A stretch of 64,000 nt of DNA from Antennarius striatus (GCF_040054535.1 NC_090781.1:6780982-6844981); one strand, 5' to 3'. Shown: positions 23,060-36,469, counted from the first letter of the stretch. Translations and numbers: made by a program. Notes: generated by a model from the letters alone, not told the origin.

Positions 23060-24355
23060 ATAGAGAAATAAAATAAAACATATTTTGTGCTCAACAGTGA
23101 TATACAAAAAGAAAAGCAGTGCACAATTGTGCAGGCGCACAGGTTAGAGGGAACAGTGGTAATTTCTATTGTTTAATAGAAATTCCCAACAATAGCACTG
23201 GGATTATATTTTAGTGTACATTTCAGAAAGGGACCATTTAAATTACATGACCCTCTTCCATTCGTTGCCTGCATCTCCAGGTCTCCAGGTCATCTGCATT
23301 AACTGGTGAGACCAAATAATGTATGGTTTCAAACAACGAAGGAGACTTCAAGCATAGCCTGTTGGTGGAGACTGAGTTGAGGTGTCAACTAGACATGTCG
23401 ACTCCCTGCCAGATCCAGCGATCAACTTACTTGCTGTCAACCTACCTGATGATCACATGCCAGAAGCCTCTCCACCACGTGATGCTGCTGCTGTCACAAG
23501 TAGTGAGAGTTGCTCGCTGTTCCTTCCTGCTACAGAATTTATGCACTCCCAAATTAGTCTACTTTGCAGAAATGGTCCAATAATTGTGTATGGACTAAAG
23601 CAAGTATGATTTGACCTGAACTGACCTGACTGTTGGTAAATTCACCACATAGACTGTTGTCATGGACACTTGATGGACTCCACTTGCAACTTCTGATAAA
23701 AGACTCAGTGAACAGCTCAGACTAGTCATTAAAATTGATAGACTGTTGATCAGGAGATGTGAAAGGACTCTTCTGGCTGTTCATGCAGCTGCCAGTCGAC
23801 TAATCTTGAATTATGAACTTTGACCTTTGCTCCAGCACCAGCTTTGAGATAAGGATCTCTAGAATCTAGTTTGCAAAGAGTGACTAACAAAGACATACTT
23901 TTTTTTGTGAAATATTGAGACATAAACTTATAAGGAGTTAGTATAAGAGGCTTGAAATACGCCTTTTATTCTTGTATTCAGACTTTCATAAGCAGCATTA
24001 TATATTCATAGCCTGTAACAATATTAAAATGATGAGGTTAGAAGGACTAGTCATTTGTAAATGTATAGATAAGGATTAGCTAAGGGCACTAAAAAATGTT
24101 TAAAACATTTAACGTGCATTGCATAATTTAAAATTGCCCAGGAATTTAAAATGATTTACTTCATAATGTGTAGTATGTGTGAAAATTAAGTCACTGAAAC
24201 ATTATCAATTGGAAAAGTACGAAGTAGAATTAATGTTAGAATCAAATTCTTGTTCCACATACCTGGGGAATCTGTGATACTTTCCTTAATAAACTACGTT
24301 CAGCTCAATTGATTTTTTCCAATGATGTTTGGTTCCTCAGTGATAGTTTGCTCTA
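23060..24355. other. Unannotated intergenic sequence
   Basis: Short frames at 23323-23609 show no recognisable domain. No repeat boundary found. Confidence 0.4.
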
Positions 24356-24712
24356 CAGTGCGCCCTCGTGCATTTGTGCATCAACGCATGCAACTTCACC
24401 TCATCGCGGAATTTTGGTAGGCAGTCACGTGATACCTTTCGCGCATTCTATTGGCTGACGGCATCCGGACATGCGCTCCATTCCGTGAGCGCACGTCCGG
24501 AGACACAAAAGTGCTTTAAACAGTCGATGAGAGTGTTGGAAAAGGTAATACGGATAGAAGGTAATTTAATATCAGTGCAGGGAGGGTTCATAAACGTTTA
24601 AATTACCGTAAATAATAAGATAAACAGTTGCTAAGATAAATAAGATAAATAGTTGCTCTATCGTGGAATTTGTTATTCGCGTATGGTTCCTAGAACGCAT
24701 TAACCGCGAGGA
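24356..24712. mobile_element. Tigger/pogo-like MITE
   Basis: The left end CAGTGCGCCCTCGTGCATT follows a TA at 24354-24355. The right end reads GAACGCATTAACCGCGAGGACTG, like fish Tigger MITEs whose ends read CAGTNNTCCCTCGCNNNNTCGCGG. The interior is GC-richer than its flanks. The right target TA is not intact, so ends are approximate. Confidence 0.5.
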
Positions 24713-24853
24713 CTGAAGACACACTGTATTTCTCAGGAGATTAACAGGCAGCAAGGTTTAGCCATAAAAACATTTCTCACTCAATTCCTCTATCCTCAAA
24801 TGATCAAGGAGCTCAAGACTAAATTGATTGCTGAGGCCAGAGAGGGTCAGCAG

Positions 24854-24957
24854 ACATGATGCGTTTATTTATGAAACCATGTTGCACATTGAAAGTCCAG
24901 ATGTTAAGCAGAGGCTGATGACTGAACCCACAATGCAGACACTAAGGCTGAAAGCAG
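24854..24957 (+). other. Exon-like segment, unassigned
   Basis: An open stretch between GTCAGCAG| and GCAG|GTATAA reads [20 protein letters not shown] and continues LMTEPTMQTLRLKA. It looks protein-like, but the open frame just upstream ([19 protein letters not shown]) is one base out of phase. This suggests either a splice boundary or a decayed gene/transposon. I do not recognise the protein. Confidence 0.3.
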
Positions 24958-26003
24958 GTATAAGAGTTCAATCAGTAGCGTCAAAAACGGGAAGACTTGG
25001 AACAGAGTCGAAAACAGAAATGAAACAGAAGGATGGAGACAGGTGGAAAGATCAGGATGTTTGGATGAAAAACACAATTGTGAGGCAGGCAACCCACGAA
25101 CCCATAATACATACACATGCTTTGATTTCTTATCTTGATCATCCACTTCTTTTTTCTCTGTAGCTGATAGCTCAGACATCACAAGCGTCTTCCATTGAAG
25201 ATTAAAGGAATAACCACTGAACAATCTATTACTTCTGTGTCAAATAAACATGATTTCTATGAAAAAAAAAGAATGCAGGCTTGTGTTAAAATAGTAAGGC
25301 TTATATTAGATAACCTATTTAGCATTCTTTATTTTGTTTCTGTAGGCTTATGTAAAGAAAGGGATCTCTGTATAATACAGGGCAGAGCTGAGCTGAATGT
25401 AAAAGATATCAGACTTCCTTATCCACCCACCAAAGACACTCCAGAGACTTCTTATAATGGTCAGATACACTGAACCATAGAACACGTAGTTAAATTGAAA
25501 CTACACAAAATATCTGTAATGTAAATTTTATTCCTAATCATCAATACTATCTGAGAACAGGATTTATAAAAGTAGTTTGGAGTTACAGACTGATCTAATA
25601 AGGGGAATATTTTCCTCACAATACACTTTGCTTACCCAACAAATTTGCATTCATTTAATTATTTGTGTATCACATACCTGTTCTTTGTGTTCTGTCCCTC
25701 AGCATATATATAGCATAGGACTGACCATCACAGCTTCCACAATAGCAAAGAATAACTGAAAGTAGTCTCATCTGAAAAGTAACACATTGTAGCATGTAAA
25801 ATAAAAACAGTAACAAGTTTTCACCATTTAGCTGTTCAATACTTTGCAGGTGACTAATGTCTCAGCATGTGAGGGTTAAAAAAAACACTGCAAAGGAAAT
25901 GTATTCAATTCAGGAAACTCTCTTTGAGTCTACATTATCTTCTGACTGGTGATCAAACCTGTATAAAATTTAGCAAGAAAGCTTTTTTTCTCATTCTATG
26001 CAG

Positions 26004-26114
26004 CTGCTGGACGATCTGCACAAATTTGTTGCTCTATACATTCTGCCAATGGCTTCATTTACTCATCTGCTGAAGCATAAGTACTTCCTGGAGTGCTGTG
26101 AGGGAAACAAAAAG
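26004..26114 (+). other. Exon-like segment, unassigned (37 codons)
   Basis: Preceded by a good acceptor (CTTTTTTTCTCATTCTATGCAG, in part) and followed by AAG|GTAACT. It is open throughout in phase 0 and reads LLDDLHKFVALYILPMASFT then HLLKHKYFLECCEGNKK. It could be an exon of an unknown plus-strand gene between ankk1 and drd2, or part of a decayed element. Confidence 0.35.
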
Positions 26115-26396
26115 GTAACTACTGATTTACTCTCCAGACTACTTTGCAGTCTACTACATATTTACCCTTACCTTCTTTTGTTCTTTATGTTGTACGCTCT
26201 CTGATCAGGAAATTGGGGAGGTATTAGTCAGGACAATGAGCAAGAAAACTATTTAATTGTATTCAGCATATGTACAGCGACTCCTGAAGGGAAAAGCGGA
26301 ATTGGAGAAGAAGATAGAGCTAGCAAGAAAATTAATGCTGGGCTACCGGGGTTGAGTAATATTAGTATTACAATGTTGTATTACTTTGGTAATACA

Positions 26397-26477
26397 TGCA
26401 CTATAACTGAACGATACAGAAAAGATTAGCATCGCCCTGTGCAAGAATGACACACACATTTGGGAAGTTGTCCACAT
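26397..26477 (+). pseudogene. U6 snRNA-derived pseudogene
   Basis: Contains ACGATACAGAAAAGATTAGC followed by an ATGACACACACATT stretch, matching the central U6 sequence ACGATACAGAGAAGATTAGC with the ACAGAG box changed to ACAGAA. The 5' stem-loop (GTGCTCGCTTCGG) and the terminal T-run are missing, and the 3' part is mutated. It is therefore a dead copy, possibly moved by a LINE. Confidence 0.8.
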
Positions 26478-26593
26478 TCCAATTCACCTCCTGAGCACTG
26501 CTGAGGTGCCCTTGAGTAAACAAATTGCTCATTGGGCACACCAGAAAGGAGCTGCTCACTACCATTATTCTCTCCTTTGAATACCTGCAGGCC

Positions 26594-26594
<1 letters not shown>

Positions 26595-26692
<98 letters not shown>

Positions 26693-26750
26693 ATGTGTGA
26701 GTGCATGCGTGCGTGTGTGTATGTGTGTGTTTGTGTTATTGTGTATATGT
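26595..26750. repeat. (TG)n microsatellite left of a Tigger element
   Basis: Pure TG to 26691, then degenerate TG/ATG to about 26750, where the Tigger-like sequence starts. Confidence 0.9.
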
Positions 26751-26752
26751 GT

Positions 26753-27877
<1,125 letters not shown>

Positions 27878-27879
27878 AA

Positions 27880-27925
27880 GAGTGAAAAAATAATTTTCCT
27901 TTGGGGATTAATAAAGTATAATTAT
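27880..27925 (+). mobile_element. L2-type 3' tail fragment
   Basis: TTTCCTTTGGGGATTAATAA followed by an AT-rich tail matches the terminal sequence of fish L2 LINEs and of SINEs that use their machinery. Only the last ~45 bp are recognisable. Confidence 0.5.
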
Positions 27926-27929
27926 TATT

Positions 27930-29333
27930 CTTCTCGAAAAAAACAACTGGGTAGAAAATTGTTTCATGTAATTATGTACTACTGTAGCCAATCCTCTAGT
28001 TAAAAGGGCCCAGAGTCTTATATCACTTATTTTTTCTTATTTCCATAGGCTACATTTTTCATTAAGCGCTTTTGATGTGTGCCATATAAGATGATTACAT
28101 TATTTAATCATAACAAGAAAATTATTTTAAAAGTGGGTTTTTATTCATAATTACATCAATACTTTTCTTAAACTCACCAAGGATTATTAGTTGATATGAT
28201 CAGATGTATATGATGGAATATTAATAGCGGACAAGGTGATGTACGTGTATTGAAAATGTTGCCTTTTACTGTATACTGTTGCCCAATGCATTGCAAGACA
28301 CTGCATTCTTCACACAGATCCACAAACAGCTGTTCTTTCATTCAAAAGGTTCTTGTCAATGTATTTTTATTGTCAGCGAGAACTGTTTGTGTTCATTCAA
28401 ACCAGCTTTATTTATACACATTTAACGTGGTTTGATGGAAAAAAATTATAAAAAAAATAATAGTATCTGACTTGTTTACGCCTGCACTCATGTAATATAT
28501 TTATAGAAATATATTGTACAATGACATTTGGTACCCTCAAGCGGATGATTTTTTTTCACTCAACATATTTCTGAGTAGACTGAGAAGTAGTTTCCACATC
28601 TTTTCACAAGACCTGTCAGTTTTGTTTAATTGAAACAAAACTGTAACAGCGGCTGCAGCTTTCCTCACATTCTACATGAGCTTTTTTGTCAAAATCTCCT
28701 GATCCATTTGACATGTGTTGTATTCTACTTTGGTTTGATGAACAAACAAAAGAAAAAAGTGGGTTACTCTGTTTGCTTTGTTGCTTCATTGCCAGCTAAG
28801 CAGTAAAATGTTTTCAGTCCCTAAACTGTTCAGTAATTTCCGATTAAGCCTCTAAAAACAACCACTTAAACAAATGTCATTGTACAGGCAACCTAACATG
28901 TTTAAGTATAATGGATGAGGCTGGACATTTTTTTTAACAAGGATTTAAAATTAAGGTATTTCCCTGAAAACATGATAGATCATGAGACTGAAAAGTGAAC
29001 CACATTGAGAAAATCCTTACCCAGTGGCCACTTTGTGTTGTTCATAGTTTGATCATCTAATAAAAGTAACAAAATAACAGAATAAACACTATTTTAAATT
29101 CAAAAATACTCTATGTTTACTCATTTTATATTTGTGTAATGGTTTTGGATTTTTGGTTAATGGTGGGATGTGAGAAAATGTTTTTTGTAAAGATATTGTG
29201 AAAACCACTGCTGCATTTTACCGAAGAAAGAAGAAAAGAAGTTACATTGGACATTGTCCCTGTTAATTTCAATTATTTTTATTGGTTATACAGAAAAAGT
29301 AAAGTTTTCACAATCAAAAAAATAAAATAAATA
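27930..29333. other. Unannotated intergenic sequence
   Basis: AT-rich, with no coding or repeat structure recognised. Confidence 0.4.
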
Positions 29334-29349
29334 GAATGCTTACAATTCC

Positions 29350-29696
29350 AGGGGAGCACCGTGGCACAGTGGGCAGTGCTGTCACTGCACAGCAAGGCGG
29401 TTCTGGGTTTGCGTCTATGCGGAGTTTGCGTGTTCTCCCTGTGTCTGCGTGGGTTCTTTCCGGGTTCTCCGGCTTCCTCCTATCTCCAAAAACATGCACT
29501 ACAGGTTAATTGGCTTGTTCCAGCCAGTCCCGACTGCAGGTATGAGTGTGTGTGTTTCTCTGCATCTCTGTGTGGCTCCACGGTGCACTAGCTTCACACC
29601 CAAAGTATCTCGCCTCACCCCCTAGGCCAGCTGGGATGGGCTCCAGTTCCCCGTGACACACACAAGCGGATAAAGCAGTTGTGACAATGAATGAAT
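29350..29696 (+). mobile_element. Full-length S-family SINE
   Basis: The head GCACCGTGGCACAGTGGGC contains the A-box-like motif, with GGTTCTGGGTTTGCG in the B-box position. Body blocks GTTCTCCCTGTGTCTGCGTG and CCGTGACACAC precede an (ATGA)n tail. Bounded by a 16-bp target duplication with one mismatch, GAATGCTTACAATTCC at 29334-29349 and GAATGCTTACATTTCC at 29697-29712. The variable TSD length across copies supports retroposition. Confidence 0.85.
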
Positions 29697-29712
29697 GAAT
29701 GCTTACATTTCC

Positions 29713-31860
29713 TAAAATACTAAAAAGCACCATGTATTCATAAATTTTCATGAAAAAAAATTAAAAAAAACAAGGGCATGTAAAATGAAAACTAAAACTG
29801 AATGGTTGTGGTCATTGATTTTAGTAAAATTGCAAATGACAAAAACAAGAAAAAAAATTACTAGCAATGTTATCTGACAGGCACTGCGATGATGGTGCAG
29901 TGTTTACAGCAGACTGTCCATCAGACTACTGAGTTTCAGAGTATAACAGCTGTAGCTCCTTTGGTTGACCTTTAACCTTTGAGTGAAGACATTGCAGTTC
30001 ACATTCTGTCATCTACCAACAAGATTTTGAGGGTGGCTTCTGTGTTGTAGTGGTATGAAGGACAATTTCAATTACTCTTGGTGCAGATTTGTTCCAGACT
30101 GAATCTCCTCTGCTTCAGATATTCTGAGCATCCTGTTCCCCTAACGTGGACTCATTGAGTTGTTCTAGTGTAAGCGTTTGTTGTGCTACTATTTTCTACA
30201 ATAAGCTGGATTGTTTATAATTACCCCTGTCTGGGTTTGTGTCTTGGTGACATTTAAAAAAAAAAAATACAACCCTTGGCAAAAACTTTGGAATAACTAG
30301 TCATGGCAAATGTCCACTCAATTGTTAAATTTTATAGAAAACAGCAGATTACAAATATGACACAAAACTGAAATTCTTTAAATTGCAACTACGTAGTTTA
30401 AAAAAAACCTCAAAAGAAATTAAGAAAACAGCAACAATTGGTATTTTTGATGAAGCAGAGGGAAAAAAAATTGTCATCATCATGAAAATTATCATTAAAA
30501 AGGCACTCAGTACAAGACCTATTCATCGGCATATGTTCAACATTCCCATAGAAGTTTGTCTGTTGTGATAACTCTATAAAATGCACACTTTTTGATGTTG
30601 TTTTCAAGAAGGCTTTTTGAAATTCTAAAGATTTCTATCTTTTTGTTTTACTGTTTTATCATACTAATAAGTAACAAACTAGCCCATGGGGAATGAAACC
30701 TACTCTAAATTCTAATTGCATAATTGCATCTCTAAACCTTTGCTATTGCTTTTGGTTTCATTCCTTCTTTGTGAGACAACAAACTAAACAAAAGAGGATA
30801 TTTTATCCTCGCGGGCAGTGCCTGATTGATGGGATGTACAGGGTGACACAGTTTAATAGACTTCCATGATCTCCTTGGACACTCTGGATTGTAATTGCCC
30901 CTTGGCAAAAAAACATCAGGGAAGAGTTGTAATGGAAGAACAAGGCACGGGTTTTTGACGGCAAACAAATGGAGACAAATCATATCAATGGAGTGTTTGC
31001 TTCATATTTCACTATGGATTCTCCCAGTGGGGCACCAGGAGACAAAAACCTGAAATATTTATGTGTTAAAGGCATGTCCAATTTCACTGTTCAGTCATAA
31101 GCAATCTTCTTAAGCCCTGGCTTATGTTCTGTGTTATTAGCTGAGATTCTTGTAATAACCATGTGTACTCTGCTATATTTGGATCTCCCTTCTGTCCTGT
31201 GTGACACTTATATACTGTATGTGGTTGTCTTTCCATATTTAAATCCCTGGGGAGGATTTCTCAACCCACCATACTGGATTCCCTGGATTAATTCTGTTCC
31301 CTTCTCCATTATAGCTACTAAATCATTTTAATTAGAATCTGCAGTGGTAGAGTTTGTAGCTGCTTTTATATGGATGTACAAATCAATTATATTGTGTGTA
31401 TATATAAGCTGTAAATTAGATCGTAAAGCTCACGACCTGATTTTTTTTCAGGGACATCAGTTTTAAAATTGTAAATTCTCAACGGAATCACACATAAATC
31501 TATAATTAATTAAGAAAATGTGAATACAGTGAACACAAGAATAACATGCTGTATTGTCTTTCAAGAACAGCAAAATGCAGACAAAGGCAAAGTGGATGTT
31601 TGGATCCAGAGGATGATCTGAATTTCCACCAGAGTGATATGCTCTGTGTGATGTAGCCAACCTGTCAAAACAAACAAACAAACAAAAAGACAAACAGAAA
31701 AACTCACAAGCAAGCAAAATTAAAATCTACATCCGTCTGGAACCCTTTCAAACTGATCTGCAAATACCGTTAACTGCCACTGAAACAAACAATAAAATCT
31801 ACACCACATAAAACACAGACCCCTTGCTGGAGGTATTGATATAGGATTGATAGCCATTTG
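29713..31860. other. Unannotated intergenic sequence
   Basis: A sequence at about 30270-30300 (CCCTTGGCAAAAACTTTGGA) faintly resembles Tc1-like inverted-repeat ends, but I found no partner end. Nothing else recognised. Confidence 0.35.
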
Positions 31861-31878
31861 TGCATGAAATGCTGTGGT

Positions 31879-31929
31879 CTTTTCCTTTCGGCTTTTCACT
31901 TCAGGGGTCGCCACAGCAAATCAGGTGCC
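31879..31929 (-). mobile_element. Extremely truncated RTE insertion (51 bp) with 18-bp target duplication
   Basis: Only the last ~50 bp of the RTE 3' end are present (CTTTTCCTTTCGGCTTTTCA on the plus strand). It is flanked by TGCATGAAATGCTGTGGT at 31861-31878 and TGCATGAAATGCGGTGGT at 31930-31947 (one mismatch). Confidence 0.88.
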
Positions 31930-31947
31930 TGCATGAAATGCGGTGGT

Positions 31948-32710
31948 AATAAATGGTAAATAAAGGTTCTCAGGGAAGAATGCTCTTCATGCCTGTCTTC
32001 CCCCTCACTGGACCTGTCAAGCTCTGGTTGGTTTTCTCCTCGTCACCTGTCCACAGTCGGAGACAGTAAACAATGAAAGATGTGTCCAAAATAGCCCCAG
32101 AGGTGGTGTCATATCTATATTTTCAACCAATACAGTGAATCTTGATCAGCTAACTCATTATAGCTTTCCATCCATCAATCTATTTTCTACAATTACTGTC
32201 CACCCATGCTGCCCCTGATAGCCCTCATGAATGAATAAAAAATCTTCATGTAGTGATCAGGAACTAGTTTTTATTGCTGAAACTTCAAACTGTTGCATTT
32301 ATTCTTTACCTATCAGAGACATTTTAGAGAAAGTGTGCGATGTAGTGTGATAAAAAAAAAAAAAATTCAACCATCTATCGCTTATCCAAATATCTCAAAG
32401 AGGAAATGTCACAAAGACTTTCTGAGAAGTATCCATGTCTTTGTGTTTTGCTTAAATTATATTCCTAGTGTCTTTAAGTCTTCTTGTCTGTCTTGTGGAT
32501 TTTTGTAAGTCTTTACTGAGTAAATGTGCAATAAGTGAAGAAAACTGAGAAACACTGTAGTAACACACTGAAGAAGAAGAAAAAATGTCAGGTTTGACTG
32601 ATTTCCAAAGAGACTAAGTGCTAATGACGGATGATAATTTTAACTGCGGAGTTCAGTAGTTGTAAGATATAAGTTGTAAGATGTCTTTGTAAGATGTGCA
32701 ATTAAAAGAG
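31948..32710. other. Unannotated intergenic sequence
   Basis: No feature recognised. Confidence 0.35.
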
Positions 32711-32870
<160 letters not shown>

Positions 32871-33985
32871 ATAAAGGATCCATTTATGAACCTGAGTTTC
32901 CCTCTGCTCCCTACTTTAAAGGATAATGTAAAGGATAATATAGTACATTTATTGCTGTCAGCGTAGTTTGTCTAGCCACACTAATCCTCAAGGAGCAAAT
33001 GGCATTTGAACAAGGCCCCTTTGAAGCACAACGGCACCTGCAATCTTATCATCATTTCAGCTCCAAAGAGATACTCATGCCAGTCTGAGCCTCTTATCAA
33101 GACCTTTTTGAATGATCTGTTTGTTGTAGTATCTGTCCAACAGGTTGAACACCCCTTCAGGACATTGTCAAGCGTTGAATAATGAAATAGTGAAAAGCCT
33201 GTTAAAGTTAACAGAATGGATACTCCCCTACAACCCTTGGTTATGGTAATTACTCCCACAATTTTAGCCTCAATGTAAAAACTGCTGACAGATGAAATGG
33301 TTTTCAGGGAAGACAAGCATGAAAGAACTGAGACTGAAAGCATTGTCACTGTTTTTTCTTGATTGTGAGCCAGTCACGAGTTTAATCTGTTATGCCAATG
33401 TGACTTTCCAACAACAATGGATGAGATGATATCTGACAAATGTATACTGTGTAATCAAATGAAATGAACATTTTTTAAAGTGTGATCTATATCTGAACAA
33501 CATACTCTAAAGTCCATTTTTTTTAAGTTTTATGACAGGTTGGATGGTAATTATGATTTGCCTATTCATCTTCCATTCACTAGTCATCTATAGAAGATGT
33601 GAAAGATGCAAAGCTGTACCAATTATGTTGTTATTATGGAGGAAGCAGAACCATCATCATAAATCATTACATAGTGGAGGCAATTTTGAAGTTTCAAAAA
33701 GAGCGTAGCAAGGCAGCAAAATATGGATGTCCTTTCCTCTCAAATTGCGCCTGATGAGTGAAGGAAATGCATATGATTGGACCAATCGGATATGCTTCAT
33801 GTCTTGTTTCCTCCCTGATTCTGCAAACATAGCTTGATTTGCATGACATTATGATGTTGATAGCGACTGAAGTGAAGCAGAATGAACTGAGCTGAGCTTT
33901 TCAACTCCCGCCACTTAAAATTCCACCTGGCCCTTCACTGCTTTGGTGGAGCTCTACGGTTGCAGCCATTTGCAATTTTTATCTC
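32871..33985. other. Unannotated intergenic sequence
   Basis: No gene or recognisable repeat end seen. Confidence 0.35.
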
Positions 33986-33989
33986 TCTA

Positions 33990-34135
33990 AAGGCAAAGTC
34001 ATCATGATCATCATTTTCCAACCTCTTTATCCACTGTTGCAGGTCGTGGGGGGCCAGAGTCCATCCCAGCTGGCTTAGGGCGTGAAGCAGGGAAAACTCC
34101 CAGCGCGATGCCAGTACACCGTGTGAAGGCATCGC
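33990..34135 (-). mobile_element. S-family SINE 3' fragment
   Basis: Inverse of the family 3' part: a (TCA)n-like tail, CCACTGTTGCAGGTCGTGGG, and CATCCCAGCTGG. It is 5'-truncated near the CCGGAGTGT-type block. Confidence 0.6.
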
Positions 34136-34487
34136 TCCCGGAGTTTTGGTAAATTTGGGTACTTTGCCTTTAAAGTAAAGGCTAAGTATCAAAATTTATC
34201 AAATAAGAAACCAGTTCTTTGTATAGGAACAGTAGAATGAGTGTTGCAAGTCAATGTGAGTTAGATGATTTTTTCCATCTGTCTTTGTCTCTTAATGCCT
34301 GAATAAGGTTTTCACTCTTTGTTCCTTTGTGGTTTTTGCATTATGTTCCCACTAGTCTTCCCGTCTGCATGCCCCCTGCATTTTGAACTAGGAAATGCAC
34401 TTAATCCTGAGAAAAATTTTTTGTCATTTTTATTTCATGTAGTTATAAGGTGGTGGTAATAATGTGTTATGCTTAATTTAATTATTT

Positions 34488-34488
<1 letters not shown>

Positions 34489-34586
<98 letters not shown>
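34489..34586. repeat. (GATA)n microsatellite at an L2 3' end
   Basis: About 24 uninterrupted GATA units abutting the 3' terminus of the adjacent minus-strand L2. It most likely grew from the element's tetranucleotide tail. Confidence 0.95.
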
Positions 34587-35757
34587 GTACTTTAATGATC
34601 CCAAGCGAAATTCAGGTGACATCTGCTCGCAAGAGATACAATAAATACACATAACAATGACAGAAAGTAATGGCATAGCTAAAAGACGCTGTATAAGTTA
34701 CATTATTTACATGCTGTTACATAATTATAACAACAGGAAACAGAAGAGCCTAGAATAAAAGGAAGGAAGCATAGGGACATGGGAGAAGAAGAGAAGAAAG
34801 AGCATTGGGTGTAGATGAAGTGTGATCAGTAACACGTGGATGAACCGAGCTGTAAACTGACTAAGGACCCCCACAAAGTGTCCCACAGTGCATCCACAGT
34901 GCGTCCCAGGCCCCCCACGTCTATCCCTTCTCACCCGACCTTGATGACCCTGCGGCTTCAGACCCCCTCCTTCTGAGAGAGTGGTTGTGCCCTCTGATGG
35001 CACGAGGCACAAAGGAGGTCCTGAGTCTCTCAGTGGAGGAGCTTGGTGACAGCAGTCTGCCACTGAAGGAGCTCCTCTGCTGGGTGAAGGTGGTGTGCAG
35101 GGGGTGGGTGGTGTTACCCAGGATCGATCTAAACCTGGACATAGTCCTCCTCTCTAGAACAGTCTGTATCGAGTCCAGATCCTGACGGATCACAGAGCTA
35201 GCCCTCCGGATGAGCCTGTCGAGTCTCTCTGTGTCCCGTTTCCTGGCACCACCACCCCAACACACAATGGCGTAAGACAGCACACTGGACACAATGGACT
35301 GGTAGAACAGTCTGAGCAGATTAGAGCTGGTGTTGAAGGAGGCCAGCCTCCTCAAGAAGTACAACCTACTCTGACCCTTCTTGTATACACAGTCCAGGTT
35401 GTGCGACCAGTCCAGTCTACTGTCCAGCTGCAGCCCCAGGTACTTATAAGTCCCCACAACCTCCACCTCCTTACCCCCGATGACTACTGGCTGTGGGGAG
35501 GGTGGTGCCCGCCGGAAGTCCAGCACCATCTCCTTGGTTTTGGAGATGTTCAGCTGAAGCTCTTTCCGCTGACACCACCCCACAAAGTCCGTCACCACTC
35601 TCCTGTACTCCCTCTCATCACCCCCCCTGATACATGCCACAATTGCAGTGTCATCAGAGAACTTCTGCATGTGGCACGTACCCGAGTTGTGTTGGAAGTC
35701 CGTTGTGCAGAGGGTGAAGAGAAGGGGAGAGAGTACCGTTCCCTGCGGGAACACTCA
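34587..35757 (-). mobile_element. L2-type LINE, 5'-truncated
   Basis: The minus strand has a 277-codon open frame (35754-34921) with RT motifs PQGTVLSPLLFTL, KFSDDTAIVA, KTKEMVLDFRR and YKYLGLQLD, then the C-terminal CRFRSILGN-like region. The 3'UTR ends GGGATCATTAAAGTACC and runs into the tetranucleotide repeat. FSDD is the usual L2 variant of the YADD box. The frame is open from the truncation point to its stop, so the copy is fairly young. Confidence 0.85.
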
Positions 35758-36440
35758 CATGTCACACTCAGCTGCAAACCGTCCCAGTGCCCGCTGAAGG
35801 TCCAGGTTTGATGAGGCCAATAGGACAACATTGTCTGCAAAAAGCAGAGATGAAATTCTTTGGTCCCCAAACTGGACTCCCTCCGTATCCTGGCTGTGTC
35901 TAGAAATTCTGTCCATAAAAATTATGAACAGAATCGGTGATAGAGGGCAGCCCTGCTGGAGTCCAACATGCACCTGGAACAGGTATTATTCACTGCCGGC
36001 AATGCGAACCAAGCTCTGGCTTCGGTCATACAGGGACCGGAGAGCCCTCAGCAAAGGGCCCCGAACCCCATACTTTTGATCGAATGCCTTCTCCGGATCC
36101 ACAAAACACAAATGGACTGGTTGGGCAAACTCCCATGAACCCTCCAGCACTCGATGGAGAATGTAGAGCTGCTCCGGTGTTCCAGGACCGGGACGAAAAC
36201 TGCATTGTTCCTCCCGAATCCGCGGTACGACTATAAGTCTCATCCTCCTCTCCAGTACCCTGGAATAGACTTTCTCCGGGAGGCTGAGGAGTGTGATCCC
36301 ACTATAGTTGGACCACACCCTCCGGTCCCTCTTTTTGAAAAGAGGGACCATCGCCCCAGTCTGCCAGTCCAGAAGTACTGTCCATGACTGCCATGCGATG
36401 TTACAGAGATGTGTAAACCATGGCAGTCCCAGCACATTCA
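35758..36440 (-). mobile_element. Second LINE lineage, RT fragment
   Basis: The minus strand encodes, with frameshifts, LFKKRDRRVWSNYSGITLLS, CSFRPGPGTPEQLYILHRVL, CFVDPEKAFDQ and HVGLQQGCPLSPILFIIFMD, followed by LLFADNVVLLASS. This RT differs from both the RTE and L2 copies. The catalytic FADD is FADN here. Direct abutment with the L2 at 35757 is described under findings. Confidence 0.75.
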
Positions 36441-36469
36441 GAGACTTGAGGTAGTAATACAGTATTAAT

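Noticed and set aside
26397..26477. Functional U6 snRNA gene
   Set aside because: Lacks the 5' stem-loop, the pol III terminator and a recognisable upstream PSE/TATA. The conserved ACAGAGA box is mutated.
30265..30620. Tc1-like transposon
   Set aside because: Only one faint terminal-like motif (GGCAAAAACTTTGGAATAAC); no inverse partner and no transposase text.
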